64,000 nucleotides of DNA from Paenilisteria rustica (lineage in GTDB: Bacteria; Bacillota; Bacilli; Lactobacillales; Listeriaceae). The notes beneath the pieces are model-generated. The model was not told the DNA's origin. It saw only the letters and a program-made list of their open reading frames with translations, and did no database searches. Made by a program: the position numbers and the translations under genes. Positions 8,111 to 17,241 of the stretch are shown here, piece by piece (positions within the stretch are counted from its first letter, which is position 1; each line of letters opens with the position of its first letter). The stretch lies in the NCBI RefSeq assembly GCF_013820765.1, contig NZ_JABJVM010000003.1, forward strand, positions 248,001 through 312,000. Direction: 5' to 3'.

Positions 8111-11100
8111 TATTCTACTGATTTTAGTGCTTCAATCATGTCTACTCGCTTTAATTTGATATGCATAACGATCATGACAAGCGTCGAGAATAGCAGTGTT
8201 AGAATCGCTGCGTATACATAGCTCATCGCGTGGATGGTCGGGCTGAACATCAAGATATCGACCTCGGCTGTGGAGGTGACGAAACGATGTAGGAATGTCC
8301 CGAGCACGAAGCCGACGACGATGCCCATCATGGTCAAAATCAGATTTTCGCGGTAGACGTACATCGTGACTTCTTTTGGATAGAATCCGAGTACTTTGAT
8401 GGTTGATAATTCGCGAATTCGCTCAGAAACGTTGATGTTGGTCAGATTGTAGAGGACGATGAAGGCGAGTGCTGCCGCTGAAATAATCAGCACGACAATC
8501 ACGATATCAAGGCTATCCATCGTACTTCCAAACGCATTGCTCGCAGTATTTGTGTATGTGACGGCGAGCACGGCGGGATTCTTAAGCAGTTTTTCCGCAA
8601 AATTATCTTGCCATTTTTGATCGGTATTTTTGAGTTGAAGCAGTTGGGTATTATATTCTGGTTGGTTTTTGAAAACTTGGTCGTAATAGGTTGGCGTCAT
8701 GTAAATGTAATGCATTGCGTAGGTTTCTGTGACGCCAGTGACCTTGATTTCATAACGATTGTTGTCGCCGTCTTTGATGGTCAAGGAATCGCCGGGTTTG
8801 ACACCATATAGTTTCGCGAGTTTTTCCGATAGAACTGCGCCATTATCGGTTAGTGGCACGGCTTTCTGCGTTTTCCGGTCGCGTAACACGACGTAGTTGC
8901 TGAAATTGTCTAGTGATTTCGGCGTAATCAGCGTAGCGCTTTGATTTGCAACACCTTTTTCAACTGCCGTCATATTTTTTTGAGCAACGTCGAGAGCACT
9001 TTTCACATTTGGCGTGTTATCGATGATCGTGTTGTAGTCCTGAAGCGGCGTTTTCGTCGCATTACTATCTAAAACGACCACCGCATCGTATTTCATAATT
9101 TGATCGTATTGGAGTGGCACGATGTCGCCGATCGAATTCTTGAGGCCAAAACCGGTGAGCAGAAGCGCTGTACATCCCGCCACACCAAGGATTGTCATCA
9201 GCATTCGTTGTTTGTAACGGAAAATATTCCGCGCTGTGACTTTGCTTGTAAAATTCATCCGTTTCCAGACGAAAGGCACGCGTTCCAACAAGATTCGCTT
9301 CCCGTTTTTCGGCGCTTTTGGACGCATCAAGGAAGCCGCGTTTTCTCGTAATTCCGCACGACACGCTACAAAAGCCGTCAAAGTCGTACAAAATAGCGCT
9401 ACGGCAAGCGAAATTAGGCTGTAACTCCAATAGAAGGAGATATCAAGCGCTGGCAAATTATAAAGTGAACCGTAAGCCACAAAAATGATTTGCGGGAACA
9501 CTTGAAAACCTATCAAGAGCCCAATCACAGTCCCTGCAAGGCTTGCCAATGAGCCGTACACAAGGAATTTAGCGATAATATCGATATTGCTATATCCAAG
9601 CGCTTTTAACGTTCCAGTCTGTGTTCTTTGCTCCTCAATCATCCGTGTCATCGTCGTCAAGCAAACGAGCGCGGCAATCAAAAAGAAGAACACAGGAAAG
9701 GCCGTGGAAAGCGATGCAATCCGGTCCGCATTATCTTTATATTCCGTATAACCAGGATTATCCGTCCGATCACTAATAAAATACTTCGGCAAATCGAGCG
9801 CGTCCAATTTTTCCTGCGCAATTTGGAGGTCTTTTTTCGAGGTTGCTATCTCCGCCAGAGCCTTCTTTTTCTCCGTTTCAAAAGTAGCTAAATTCGCCGC
9901 ATACGTCGCTTCAGCAGCACCCAACTTGGCTTTTGCAGCATCGAGCTTAGCATAACCAGCCGTTTTGGCGTCCGCGAGCGTCTGTTTCCCTGTTTTAAGC
10001 TGGGCCATCCCATTCGCGTAGTCCGTCTTGCCTTGAGCTAACTTCTCTTTAGCCTGATCTAGCTCACGTTTCTTCGTTGCTAATTCGCGTTGTTTATCGG
10101 CGAGCAATTGACGGTTTCGATTGATTTCCTGCTGCGCATCTGCGACCTCCTTATTCGCCGTCGCAAGTTGACTTGAAGCCTCGTTTTTCAGGCGGTTTAG
10201 CTGGTCTTCTGAGAGTGTCCCATCAAAATAATCCTGAATGTAGCCGCCAAGCTCGGGATCAAACGCATTGGCATTATCAATGATTTCCTGTTGCGTCTCT
10301 TCATCCAAATCAGCGACTGGAATATCACCAAGCGTATAATCCTTCACAGCGTCGTATAAACGTTGCACCATCGCGAGTTGTTCCTTGCTTTCGTCAAGCA
10401 TCATCTGCCCATCTTCCAGCTCTGACTGCGCGTCTTCCAATTGCGATTGGGCGCCGCTAATCTGCGCCTCACCATCCGCAATCTTCCGCTCCGCCGCTGC
10501 GATATCTTTCTTAGCCTGCGCAAGTTTTGCCTCGTTTTTATCAATCTCAGCCTGGCCGTCCGCGAGCTTCGTTTCCAGCTCCCGTTTGCCGTCATAATAT
10601 TGCGCCCAGCCTTGGTCTATCGTCGCGCGTGCATCATCCAATTTCCGCTGATTCTTCTCGATTTTCGCGAGGCCATCCGCGATTTTCGCGCGTCCTTCAT
10701 CGATTTTCACCTGTCCATCGGCCTGAATCGCGTCCAATCGAGCTTCCGGCTGGCCTTTTAGCGCTTTTTTCACGAGCGCCGTATTCCGCTCAATCGCCGA
10801 ATCATAAGCGTCACTATAAGCCTCCGCATTCGCCGTATTATCAAACGTCATGAACGCCGTCGAGTAGTATTTCGCATTGAAATCAGCTTCAGGAACCACC
10901 GCAAAAATATCCGCGCGTCCATTCCCAATTGTCGACGTCCCACGCGTTCCTTTTTCGATATATTCCGCCGAGGAAACCGTCCCAACAACCGTAAAAGTAG
11001 TGACATGAAATTTCCCTTTCATAGCGCTACCGTCACTGTTTACAAACGTAATTTTATCCCCGATTTTGTAATGGCTCGTGGCTTTCCCGATAGAATCAAT

Positions 11101-11493
11101 CGCGATTTCGCCACTTTTCTTCGGCAACCGGCCTTTATCAACGGTATACTTATTAATCAGATTATTCTGTGGCAAAGAAAAAACCTTCGTAATGAGCAAC
11201 GAATCCTGGAACATCACGTCCGTCGTATAACCTGGCTGAACCGTTCTCACACCAGGAATATCATTTAAAATAGCAATATCATCTTTGTTCAAACCGTACG
11301 TCGACTGCACCTGCAAGTCCATCAAATTCTGCGCGTCATAGTACTTATCCGTCGTGTTAATCATATCAGGACCAGTCGCTTTTAAGCCCACAAAAAAGGC
11401 CACACCGAGCGCGATGAGTAGGAAAATCGAAATAAATCTGCCTTTAGATTTTGCGATTTCTCGCCATATGTCTTTCCATAATGCTTTTTTCAT
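8110..11493 (-). CDS. FtsX/MacB-type ABC transporter permease with long coiled coil
   Basis: A 1127-residue permease. One hydrophobic helix lies near residues 20-38, then an extracytoplasmic MacB-PCD-like region. Residues ~260-590 form long heptad-rich coiled coils with repeated K-I-A-D-G-x-A-K-I/A-E-I-D-K-x-E-like units. An FtsX core (three helices, around 610-740) follows, then a second soluble region and a C-terminal FtsX core (about 1000-1120). The layout fits large FtsX-type permeases of Firmicutes (YhgE-like coiled coil, MacB architecture) that work with an ATPase on envelope substrates or peptide antibiotics. The start at 11493 follows AAGGAGA on the minus strand; the open frame extends 34 codons further but into the ATPase gene without a ribosome site. 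It is the second gene after its ATPase. Confidence 0.88.
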   Translation of the reverse strand: MKKALWKDIWREIAKSKGRFISIFLLIALGVAFFVGLKATGPDMINTTDKYYDAQNLMDLQVQSTYGLNKDDIAILNDIPGVRTVQPGYTTDVMFQDSLLITKVFSLPQNNLINKYTVDKGRLPKKSGEIAIDSIGKATSHYKIGDKITFVNSDGSAMKGKFHVTTFTVVGTVSSAEYIEKGTRGTSTIGNGRADIFAVVPEADFNAKYYSTAFMTFDNTANAEAYSDAYDSAIERNTALVKKALKGQPEARLDAIQADGQVKIDEGRAKIADGLAKIEKNQRKLDDARATIDQGWAQYYDGKRELETKLADGQAEIDKNEAKLAQAKKDIAAAERKIADGEAQISGAQSQLEDAQSELEDGQMMLDESKEQLAMVQRLYDAVKDYTLGDIPVADLDEETQQEIIDNANAFDPELGGYIQDYFDGTLSEDQLNRLKNEASSQLATANKEVADAQQEINRNRQLLADKQRELATKKRELDQAKEKLAQGKTDYANGMAQLKTGKQTLADAKTAGYAKLDAAKAKLGAAEATYAANLATFETEKKKALAEIATSKKDLQIAQEKLDALDLPKYFISDRTDNPGYTEYKDNADRIASLSTAFPVFFFLIAALVCLTTMTRMIEEQRTQTGTLKALGYSNIDIIAKFLVYGSLASLAGTVIGLLIGFQVFPQIIFVAYGSLYNLPALDISFYWSYSLISLAVALFCTTLTAFVACRAELRENAASLMRPKAPKNGKRILLERVPFVWKRMNFTSKVTARNIFRYKQRMLMTILGVAGCTALLLTGFGLKNSIGDIVPLQYDQIMKYDAVVVLDSNATKTPLQDYNTIIDNTPNVKSALDVAQKNMTAVEKGVANQSATLITPKSLDNFSNYVVLRDRKTQKAVPLTDNGAVLSEKLAKLYGVKPGDSLTIKDGDNNRYEIKVTGVTETYAMHYIYMTPTYYDQVFKNQPEYNTQLLQLKNTDQKWQDNFAEKLLKNPAVLAVTYTNTASNAFGSTMDSLDIVIVVLIISAAALAFIVLYNLTNINVSERIRELSTIKVLGFYPKEVTMYVYRENLILTMMGIVVGFVLGTFLHRFVTSTAEVDILMFSPTIHAMSYVYAAILTLLFSTLVMIVMHIKLKRVDMIEALKSVE

Positions 11494-11503
11494 CGGATTC
11501 TCC

Positions 11504-12205
11504 TTACCATTCAATGCTGTCGATCGAAACAGGATTTTTCTGAATTTTGACATCACGAACTTTGGCGTTATTGATCTCGATAATACGGTCAGCAATTGGC
11601 GTAATCGCCGTATTATGTGTAATCACAATCACTGTCGTACCAGTATTTCGACACGTATCCTGAAGCAACTTCAAAACCGCTTTCCCGGTATTATAATCAA
11701 GCGCGCCGGTCGGTTCATCACAAAGCAACAATTTCGGCTGTTTCGCGAGCGCTCTGGCAATGGCAACCCGTTGCTGCTCCCCACCTGAAAGCTGCGCTGG
11801 GAAATTGTCCATCCGTTCCTCCAAGCCAACTTGCTGCAAAACGACTTCTGCGTCTATGGCGTTCGGGGAAATCTGCGTTGCCAGCTCCACATTTTCCTTC
11901 GCTGTCAAACTCGGTACCAAATTATAAAATTGGAACACAAAGCCAACGTCCTGCCTCCGATATCCCGTCAATTGCTTCGCGTTAAAAGCCGCAATATCCG
12001 TTCCATCAATATAAACATGCCCCTCATCACTCATGTCCATGCCACCCAAAATATTGAGCACAGTCGACTTCCCAGCACCAGAAGGGCCAACAATAATAAC
12101 AAATTCACCCTGCTCAATTTGAAACGTAATACCATCATTTGCCGTCACTATTTTCTCGCCCAGTTGATAGCGTTTATAGATCTGATCCATTTCGACAAAA
12201 GCCAT
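11504..12205 (-). CDS. ABC transporter ATP-binding protein (MacB/LolD-like)
   Basis: A 233-residue ATPase with all expected motifs: Walker A GPSGAGKS (residues 40-47), Q-loop around FQFYNLVP, signature LSGGEQQR (139-146) and Walker [13 protein letters not shown] (159-170). It belongs to the lipoprotein/antimicrobial-peptide exporter subgroup. It is separated by only 10 bases from the large permease gene, whose ribosome site lies just past this stop, so they form one transporter operon read leftwards. No two-component system lies next to it. Confidence 0.95.
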   Translation of the reverse strand: MAFVEMDQIYKRYQLGEKIVTANDGITFQIEQGEFVIIVGPSGAGKSTVLNILGGMDMSDEGHVYIDGTDIAAFNAKQLTGYRRQDVGFVFQFYNLVPSLTAKENVELATQISPNAIDAEVVLQQVGLEERMDNFPAQLSGGEQQRVAIARALAKQPKLLLCDEPTGALDYNTGKAVLKLLQDTCRNTGTTVIVITHNTAITPIADRIIEINNAKVRDVKIQKNPVSIDSIEW

Positions 12206-12341
12206 TCCAGCAACTCCATCCGTATGTTAGTTTTTGAACATTAACGTTTTTATTATAGCACAAAATTTTCAAAAAAACTCCCAAATTTAAAAATAATAAA
12301 CCGCTTCATTCAAGCTGTATAGCCAACTCTAAAACGCATTA

Positions 12342-12355
12342 AGAACAAGTGTTCG
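12342..12355. promoter_or_regulatory. LexA (SOS) box
   Basis: AGAACAAGTGTTCG contains the palindrome GAAC-N4-GTTC. With its flanks (ATTAAGAAC...GTTCGTTT) it is close to the Listeria LexA consensus as I remember it. It lies about 9 bases upstream of the -35 box of the next operon, so DNA damage probably induces that operon. Confidence 0.75.
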
Positions 12356-12363
12356 TTTTTTCC

Positions 12364-12392
12364 TTGACTTCGTATTCGGTGGGGTTTATAGT
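12364..12392 (+). promoter_or_regulatory. Sigma-A-type promoter of the ArpU/holin mini-operon
   Basis: TTGACT at 12364-12369 and TATAGT at 12387-12392 with a 17-base spacer. Transcription would start near 12400, ahead of the ribosome site AAGGGAGAG at about 12418-12426. Confidence 0.75.
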
Positions 12393-12432
12393 AGGATTAC
12401 TCCTTAAAAAATGGGGCAAGGGAGAGATTAAG

Positions 12433-12735
12433 ATGAACAAAAAAAGACAGAGAGAAATTAATGTTCTATTCTCGCGGCTGGTTGATTTTCACAACGAACA
12501 AGCAATCACATTTTACCAATGCAATCGCAAATGCTTCATATGTCGTAAAATCAGAAATCTGAGAAAAGAACAAGAAAAATTAGAGAACAACGATGAGGAA
12601 GCGAGCAACATACGCACACAAGTATCCCTCATCAGCTACTTTTCAACCTATTCTAAGCAGCAATTAGCAACATGGGACGACCAAGAAAGGGAACACCTAT
12701 ATGAATCTATTTTAACCAAAATAAAGCAGTCTTAG
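12433..12735 (+). CDS. Hypothetical phage-like protein, first gene of SOS mini-operon
   Basis: A 100-residue, charged, soluble protein with a cysteine cluster C-N-R-K-C-F-I-C near residues 27-34 that might bind metal, followed by a helical, K/E-rich stretch. I do not recognise a family. The ATG at 12433 is preceded by GGGAGAG; an earlier TTG frame extension overlaps the promoter and is not used. It is the first gene after the LexA box. Its partners (sigma-like regulator, holin-like peptide) suggest a phage or bacteriocin origin. Confidence 0.7.
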   Translation: MNKKRQREINVLFSRLVDFHNEQAITFYQCNRKCFICRKIRNLRKEQEKLENNDEEASNIRTQVSLISYFSTYSKQQLATWDDQEREHLYESILTKIKQS

Positions 12736-12749
12736 GGGGAGCATAATGA

Positions 12750-13115
12750 ATGAGCAAATGCAAAGAAGCCGAGCATTTATTGTTCAAGTACAACGCCTTA
12801 TTACTAAGTCTACCAAAACGAAGTATGCCGAGGCGCACGAACGAAAACGAATTGCGACTAACCAAAAAAATATCCCAAGAACCAGCGTATATCGAAATTA
12901 AGCAGATAACCGAGGCAATCAATAAGTTAAACAGCGATCAACGGGAAGTCCTGTTAGCAAAGTACGTGTCGCGGAAGAAACGTACAAACATTGAGGTTTA
13001 CATGAGTATCGGTTGGAGTGAATCCCATTATTACCGATTGAAGAAAGCCGCACTGGAAGAGTTTCTAAGCGCTTATGAAGCCGAGTGTTCACAGGAGAAA
13101 CTAATTTTTATGTAA
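12750..13115 (+). CDS. ArpU-family / sigma-region-4-like transcriptional regulator
   Basis: A 121-residue protein whose C-terminal half is a sigma-region-4-like helix-turn-helix: A-I-N-K-L-N-S-D-Q-R-E-V-L, then Y-M-S-I-G-W-S-E-S-H-Y-Y-R-L-K-K-A-A-L (about residues 88-106). ArpU proteins control late genes in phages of Gram-positive bacteria, and the related UviA is a sigma factor for a UV-inducible bacteriocin in Clostridium. The ATG at 12750 is chosen although another frame opens 4 bases earlier (51 codons), because only this frame gives a family match. AGGGGGA at 12734-12740 serves as ribosome site. No phage structural genes lie nearby. Confidence 0.82.
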   Translation: MSKCKEAEHLLFKYNALLLSLPKRSMPRRTNENELRLTKKISQEPAYIEIKQITEAINKLNSDQREVLLAKYVSRKKRTNIEVYMSIGWSESHYYRLKKAALEEFLSAYEAECSQEKLIFM

Positions 13116-13139
13116 GAAAATCATACTGAACGGGGAGGT

Positions 13140-13403
13140 ATGATGGAGATGGAGAAGAAAAACTATTACAGTTTGGAAGTGATTATTACGGGACTAGAGA
13201 ATTTAGTGGCAAACGCGACCGAAATCACATTCGGCATCCTTTTTGTAGCTTTATTAGTATGGATGATGCGCAAGAATGATGAACGGGAAGAGCGTTACCA
13301 GCGAACAATTGATAATCTAAGTGAATTAGCCAGCGAGATCAAAATCATCGAACAAGCCGTCAACGAGATGCGCGCAGATGTGATTGAATTAAAGGTAAAA
13401 TAG
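13140..13403 (+). CDS. BhlA/UviB-family holin-like peptide
   Basis: A peptide of about 84-87 residues with one membrane helix (about residues 28-44) followed at once by N-D-E-R-E-E-R-Y-Q-R-T-I and an amphipathic, E/K-rich helix. This is the typical BhlA/UviB pattern. Such proteins act as holin-like peptides in phages or help bacteriocin release. GGGGAGG at about 13132-13138 could serve the ATG at 13143 or 13149 rather than that at 13140; the product is the same apart from two or three residues. It is the last gene of the SOS-box operon and is followed by the hairpin repeat, which may act as terminator. Confidence 0.85.
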   Translation: MMEMEKKNYYSLEVIITGLENLVANATEITFGILFVALLVWMMRKNDEREERYQRTIDNLSELASEIKIIEQAVNEMRADVIELKVK

Positions 13404-13417
13404 ATAGAAATAAAATG

Positions 13418-13636
13418 AGGCTGAGACAAAACTCAAGACAAAGCAAAAGCGCCCTCCCATTTCTTGGGTAGGATGAAAAATTCTGCTTTATACAAATCGA
13501 GCGAAAGCGTTTGTATTCAGGGGATTTGGTGGAAGCCGGAAGCGGAGCATACTGGTGTATGTGAGAACCGGAAGTCCGCCAAATCCCCTGAATGCGAACG
13601 CTTGTCGCCGATTTATCTGGGTTATGTCTCAGCCCC
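13418..13636 (+). repeat. Hairpin (MITE-like) repeat element, copy 1
   Basis: About 219 bases with near-complementary ends (GGCTGAGACA... and ...TGTCTCAGCC) and strong inner arms ATTCAGGGGATTTGGTGGA (13515-13533) and TCCGCCAAATCCCCTGAAT (13575-13593). A second copy lies in inverse orientation at 18358-18581. It has no coding capacity. It separates two converging genes and may stop transcription from both sides. Confidence 0.85.
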
Positions 13637-13647
13637 TGACATAGCAA

Positions 13648-14553
13648 TTATTTATGCACATCTCGAGGTTCCAAACCTTTACGGAACACGTCACCGAGAA
13701 CATTAAAGGATAGGATAGTTAGTAGAATCAAGGCACCTGGGAAGAGCGCTAAATACGTAGCATCTCCAATATAGCCCTGCGCATTGTTTAGCATGCTACC
13801 CCATGAAGAGTTCGGTTGTTGCACGCCGAGTCCTAGGAAACTAAGCGCCGACTCCGTTAGAATCGCAGCAGCAATATTTAGAGAAGCTGCAACAACAATC
13901 GAAGGCATTGCGTTTGGAATGATATGCCGGACGATGATGTGCCAAACGCCTGCACCACTTGATTTCGAGTACAGAATAAACTCGCGTTCTTTAAGCGATA
14001 GCGTTTCAGCCCGCACAATTCGAGCAACGTCCATCCACGAGAGTAGACCGATAATCAAAATAATATTTCCGATACCAGGCTTCAAATAAGCGTTCAAAAT
14101 CATCAATAAGAAGAACGATGGTATCGACATGAATATGTCTAGGAAACGCATCAATAAACTATCAACAATACCACCGAAGAAACCACTGATTGTTCCAGCT
14201 ACTGTTCCCACAACGAGGGCAATTAACATAGCCAGGAAGCCAACAGTTAATGATACACGACCTCCGTATAGCACACGTGTGAAGTAATCGCGACCATGAT
14301 CATCTGTTCCAAACCAATGCGAACTACTTGGCGGGAGCAACTTATCTTGAATGGATAGCGCATTTGGATCATACGGCGATAAGAATGCCAATCCGCAAGC
14401 TAATGCAAGCAAGACGAGTATCCCAATGGAGATAAGTCCGCGTTTTTCACTTAATAAGAAATGCCAAAATGTACGTTCTCGAGGTAGTTGTGCTTTTTCA
14501 GGAGGTCGGACATTTTTAGGTTTTGTGAATTTACTCAAATCAGCTTTCATCAT
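13648..14553 (-). CDS. Oligopeptide ABC transporter permease (OppC/AppC-like)
   Basis: A 301-residue permease with about six membrane helices. The N-terminal OppC-N segment is followed by H-W-F-G-T-D-D-H-G-R-D (about 82-92), and the ABC-permease EAA-type loop reads E-S-A-L-S-F-L-G-L-G-V-Q-Q-P. It is the last gene of the minus-strand peptide importer and follows the OppB-like gene by one base. No ATPase genes are in this operon, so the transporter must borrow ATPases from another locus. The order binding protein - OppB - OppC and the neighbourhood recall Listeria lmo0135-0137, where the binding protein CtpP is linked to cysteine transport. Confidence 0.93.
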   Translation of the reverse strand: MMKADLSKFTKPKNVRPPEKAQLPRERTFWHFLLSEKRGLISIGILVLLALACGLAFLSPYDPNALSIQDKLLPPSSSHWFGTDDHGRDYFTRVLYGGRVSLTVGFLAMLIALVVGTVAGTISGFFGGIVDSLLMRFLDIFMSIPSFFLLMILNAYLKPGIGNIILIIGLLSWMDVARIVRAETLSLKEREFILYSKSSGAGVWHIIVRHIIPNAMPSIVVAASLNIAAAILTESALSFLGLGVQQPNSSWGSMLNNAQGYIGDATYLALFPGALILLTILSFNVLGDVFRKGLEPRDVHK

Positions 14554-14554
14554 G

Positions 14555-15505
14555 TTAGCTAACCTCCCTTATGCGTGGGTCAATAATGGTATAGGCGACA
14601 TCGGCTAGCAAGTTACCGATAATCAGCAACAAGGCAGAGAACATCGTAATAGCCATAATCATCGGATAATCTAACTGGAAAATCGCGTTGATTCCAAGTG
14701 AACCCATACCGGGCCATGAGAATACGCTTTCCGTGATAAAGGCTCCTGTAATAATTTGTGGTAAGTACATACCAAGTAGCGTGATGACTGGAAGCAATGA
14801 ATTTTTCAGGACATGATCGCGCATGATTTGTGCTTTAGAAAGTCCTTTTGCATAACCGAATAACACATACTCTTCTTTGAGTTGATTAATCGTATTAGAG
14901 CGCACGTAACGATAATACGAAGCGCACCCTTGAAAAGTTAAGGCAGTGACAGGAAGAATAGCATGTTTTGCGACATCCCAGAAGGATTCCACGCCGATAG
15001 TACGCATTCCTAAACTTGGAAGCCAATGGAGACGAATTGCAAACACATCAATCAAAATCATCGCGAACCAAAAAATAGGAATCGAGATACCAACGTAAGA
15101 AATTGCATTAAGAACACGATCTAATTTCGTGTTTTCATACGCGGCAGCAATGAGGCCGAGTGGAATGGAGAACAAGAGTGTGAAGAATAATGCGGTTCCC
15201 ATTAAGCCAATTGTTGCAGGTAGGCGTTCAATAATTTGACCGAGTACAGGCTGGTTATTAATCAGCGAATAGCCGAAGTTTCCTTGTAATACATTGCCAA
15301 GCCATTTGAAATACTGCACGTATATTGGCTGATCTAAACCAAGGCTTTGACGAATCCGCTCGACATCGTCAGGGTTCATATTCGGCGTAACGAAAGAAGA
15401 AATTGGATCGCCGGGCGCCAATTGAACCAATGCGAAGGAAACAAGCGAAATGATGAATAGCATAGGTATAATTTGTAATACACGTTTGAAGATAGTTTGT
15501 ATCAT
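14555..15505 (-). CDS. Oligopeptide ABC transporter permease (OppB/AppB-like)
   Basis: A 316-residue permease with a first helix at residues 8-29 followed by the family motif L-A-P-G-D-P, six helices in all, and the loop E-S-V-F-S-W-P-G-M-G-S-L-G facing the ATPase. It forms the pore with the OppC-like protein. The gene lies 140 bases after the binding-protein gene, with a hairpin in between, and one base before the OppC-like gene. Its start is preceded by a purine-rich AAGGGG stretch on the minus strand. Confidence 0.93.
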   Translation of the reverse strand: MIQTIFKRVLQIIPMLFIISLVSFALVQLAPGDPISSFVTPNMNPDDVERIRQSLGLDQPIYVQYFKWLGNVLQGNFGYSLINNQPVLGQIIERLPATIGLMGTALFFTLLFSIPLGLIAAAYENTKLDRVLNAISYVGISIPIFWFAMILIDVFAIRLHWLPSLGMRTIGVESFWDVAKHAILPVTALTFQGCASYYRYVRSNTINQLKEEYVLFGYAKGLSKAQIMRDHVLKNSLLPVITLLGMYLPQIITGAFITESVFSWPGMGSLGINAIFQLDYPMIMAITMFSALLLIIGNLLADVAYTIIDPRIREVS

Positions 15506-15546
15506 GAAGAAAAGCCCCTTACCAAGAAAGTATAGTGAAACAACGT

Positions 15547-15602
15547 AAAGCCCTCACCGACAGGAAAAATGGAACGTGGCTTTCCTGCCAGTTTGGGGCT
15601 TC
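15547..15602 (-). terminator. Hairpin between binding-protein and permease genes
   Basis: Arms AAGCCC...GACAGGAAA and TTTCCTG...GGGCTT form a long stem between the two reading frames. Only a weak T-rich tail follows on the minus strand, so it is more likely a partial terminator or mRNA stabiliser that keeps the binding protein more abundant than the permeases. Confidence 0.65.
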
Positions 15603-15645
15603 ATTTTATACACATTAAGTTATTATAGCATGTGAGAGGCGAAAT

Positions 15646-17208
15646 TTACTTAATATAAAGCTTAGACAAATCGCGGAACATTGTTACAGGTTGTGGTGTT
15701 GCTTCTTTTGTTCCTTGATATTTCTTGTCAATCGCAAGTACGGCGTTATCATAAGAAATTGGATAAATCGCAGCATCATCTGCAATTGTTGTTTGGATTT
15801 GCTCGTAAATTGCTTGACGTTTCGCATCATCTGCTGTTACTGCGCCTTCGTTCCATAGTTTATCTACTGCAGGATTGCTGTAATTTGAGTAGTTATATGG
15901 TTCGCCTGTCATATAAAGTGTTTTGTATGGATCCGGATCGTTACCCATGATGTAGCCTCCAAGCATAAGAGAGTAGGCATCACTTTTACGATCAAGTGTA
16001 ATGTTGTTCATAGCTGTTGGATCGGTTGGTTTTAGTTCTAGAGATACACCGATAGATTTCAGTTGTTCTTGGACATAGAGCGCGATACTTTCTTGTGCTT
16101 TACTGTTGTTTAGATAGATAATATTGAGTTTGTCAGAAGATTTATAACCACTCTTCGCTAAAAGTTCTTTCGCTTTCGTTATATCTTGGTTATACGTCTC
16201 TACCTTGTCAGTGAAGAATTTTGTATTCTCTGTTAGGAGAGAGCTTGCTGGTTTCGCGTACTCTTGTGAACCGTAAGCAGCTTCGATTAAATCTTTGCGA
16301 TCAAGTGTTAGTGAAATGGCTTGGCGCAAGTCTTTTGATTTAAGTGCTGCGACGTTTTGGTTGAATGCGATGTAGCTTAAACGGTTTTCTGGATACGTAA
16401 TAATGTTGACATCACTTGCTTTTTCAACTTTATTACGTTCGGCAGGTTGAATTGATTTTAAGTTAATTTCACCATTTTGCAGTGCTAGATTCGCGGCATT
16501 TTGGTCTTTTGTGATACGGTAGGTTACTTTATCTAGTTTTGGCTTACCGTCGAAATAATCGTCGAATTTCTCTAGTGAATAGTATTCGCCAGATTTATAG
16601 TTCACGAATTTATAAGGACCAGATCCAACTGGTTCATTGTTTTTATCGCTCTTACCTATATCTGCAACACCTTCAAAAATGTGTTTTGGAATTGGGAAGA
16701 AAGTTTTTAATGTGTTTTCAAAAGCAGGGGCAACTTGGGGTAGTGTGAATTTTACAGTCGTTGCATTTTCAGCAACTGCTTTCACAGGTTTATCATCAAA
16801 TACCCAGCTTCCGCGGAACGGGCTGTTTTGTTTTTCATCAATAATGGAATTCACGCTGAAAACAACGTCATCAGCAGTTAAAGGTTTTCCATCATGCCAT
16901 GTTAGGCCATCTTTTAGAGTGACGGTGTACGTTAGGTTGTCAGCAGAGACGTCTAGTTTATCAGCAAGTGCTGGCTTACCGTCGTACTCCCAGAATAGTG
17001 GTGCGTAAAGAGCTTGCTGGATTGTTAGCGTGACGCGATCGCTTGAATAAAGTGGATTCACGACTTCGGGATCCCCGGGAACACCGATGATGATAGAATT
17101 GTTATCTTTAGAGCCACTAGCGCTGTCAGATGAGCTTCCAGAACCGCCACATGCTGCTAACACCAACATTAAGGCTAATGTGAAAATGAATAAAATACTT
17201 TTTTTCAT
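15646..17208 (-). CDS. Peptide-binding lipoprotein, SBP family 5 (CtpP/OppA-like)
   Basis: A 520-residue extracytoplasmic binding protein. The N-terminus is a lipoprotein signal peptide ending in LVLAAC with the lipidated cysteine at residue 20, followed by a G/S linker. The SBP-5 fold is shown by L-T-Y-T-V-T-L-K-D-G-L-T-W-H-D-G-K-P-L-T near residues 91-110 and by Y-N-Y-S-N-Y-S-N-P late in the chain. It delivers peptides (perhaps cysteine-containing, by analogy with Listeria CtpP, Lmo0135) to the OppB/OppC-like permeases downstream. ATG at 17208 with AAAGGGGAGA just upstream. Assignment as CtpP is inference. Confidence 0.92.
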   Translation of the reverse strand: MKKSILFIFTLALMLVLAACGGSGSSSDSASGSKDNNSIIIGVPGDPEVVNPLYSSDRVTLTIQQALYAPLFWEYDGKPALADKLDVSADNLTYTVTLKDGLTWHDGKPLTADDVVFSVNSIIDEKQNSPFRGSWVFDDKPVKAVAENATTVKFTLPQVAPAFENTLKTFFPIPKHIFEGVADIGKSDKNNEPVGSGPYKFVNYKSGEYYSLEKFDDYFDGKPKLDKVTYRITKDQNAANLALQNGEINLKSIQPAERNKVEKASDVNIITYPENRLSYIAFNQNVAALKSKDLRQAISLTLDRKDLIEAAYGSQEYAKPASSLLTENTKFFTDKVETYNQDITKAKELLAKSGYKSSDKLNIIYLNNSKAQESIALYVQEQLKSIGVSLELKPTDPTAMNNITLDRKSDAYSLMLGGYIMGNDPDPYKTLYMTGEPYNYSNYSNPAVDKLWNEGAVTADDAKRQAIYEQIQTTIADDAAIYPISYDNAVLAIDKKYQGTKEATPQPVTMFRDLSKLYIK

Positions 17209-17241
17209 ACTTTCTCCCCTTTTCTCAGGTAACTACTTTTT

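Noticed and set aside
12746-12901. 51-codon frame opening 4 bases before the ArpU-like gene
   Set aside because: It shares the ribosome site but shows no family pattern; the other frame gives a clear ArpU match over 121 residues.
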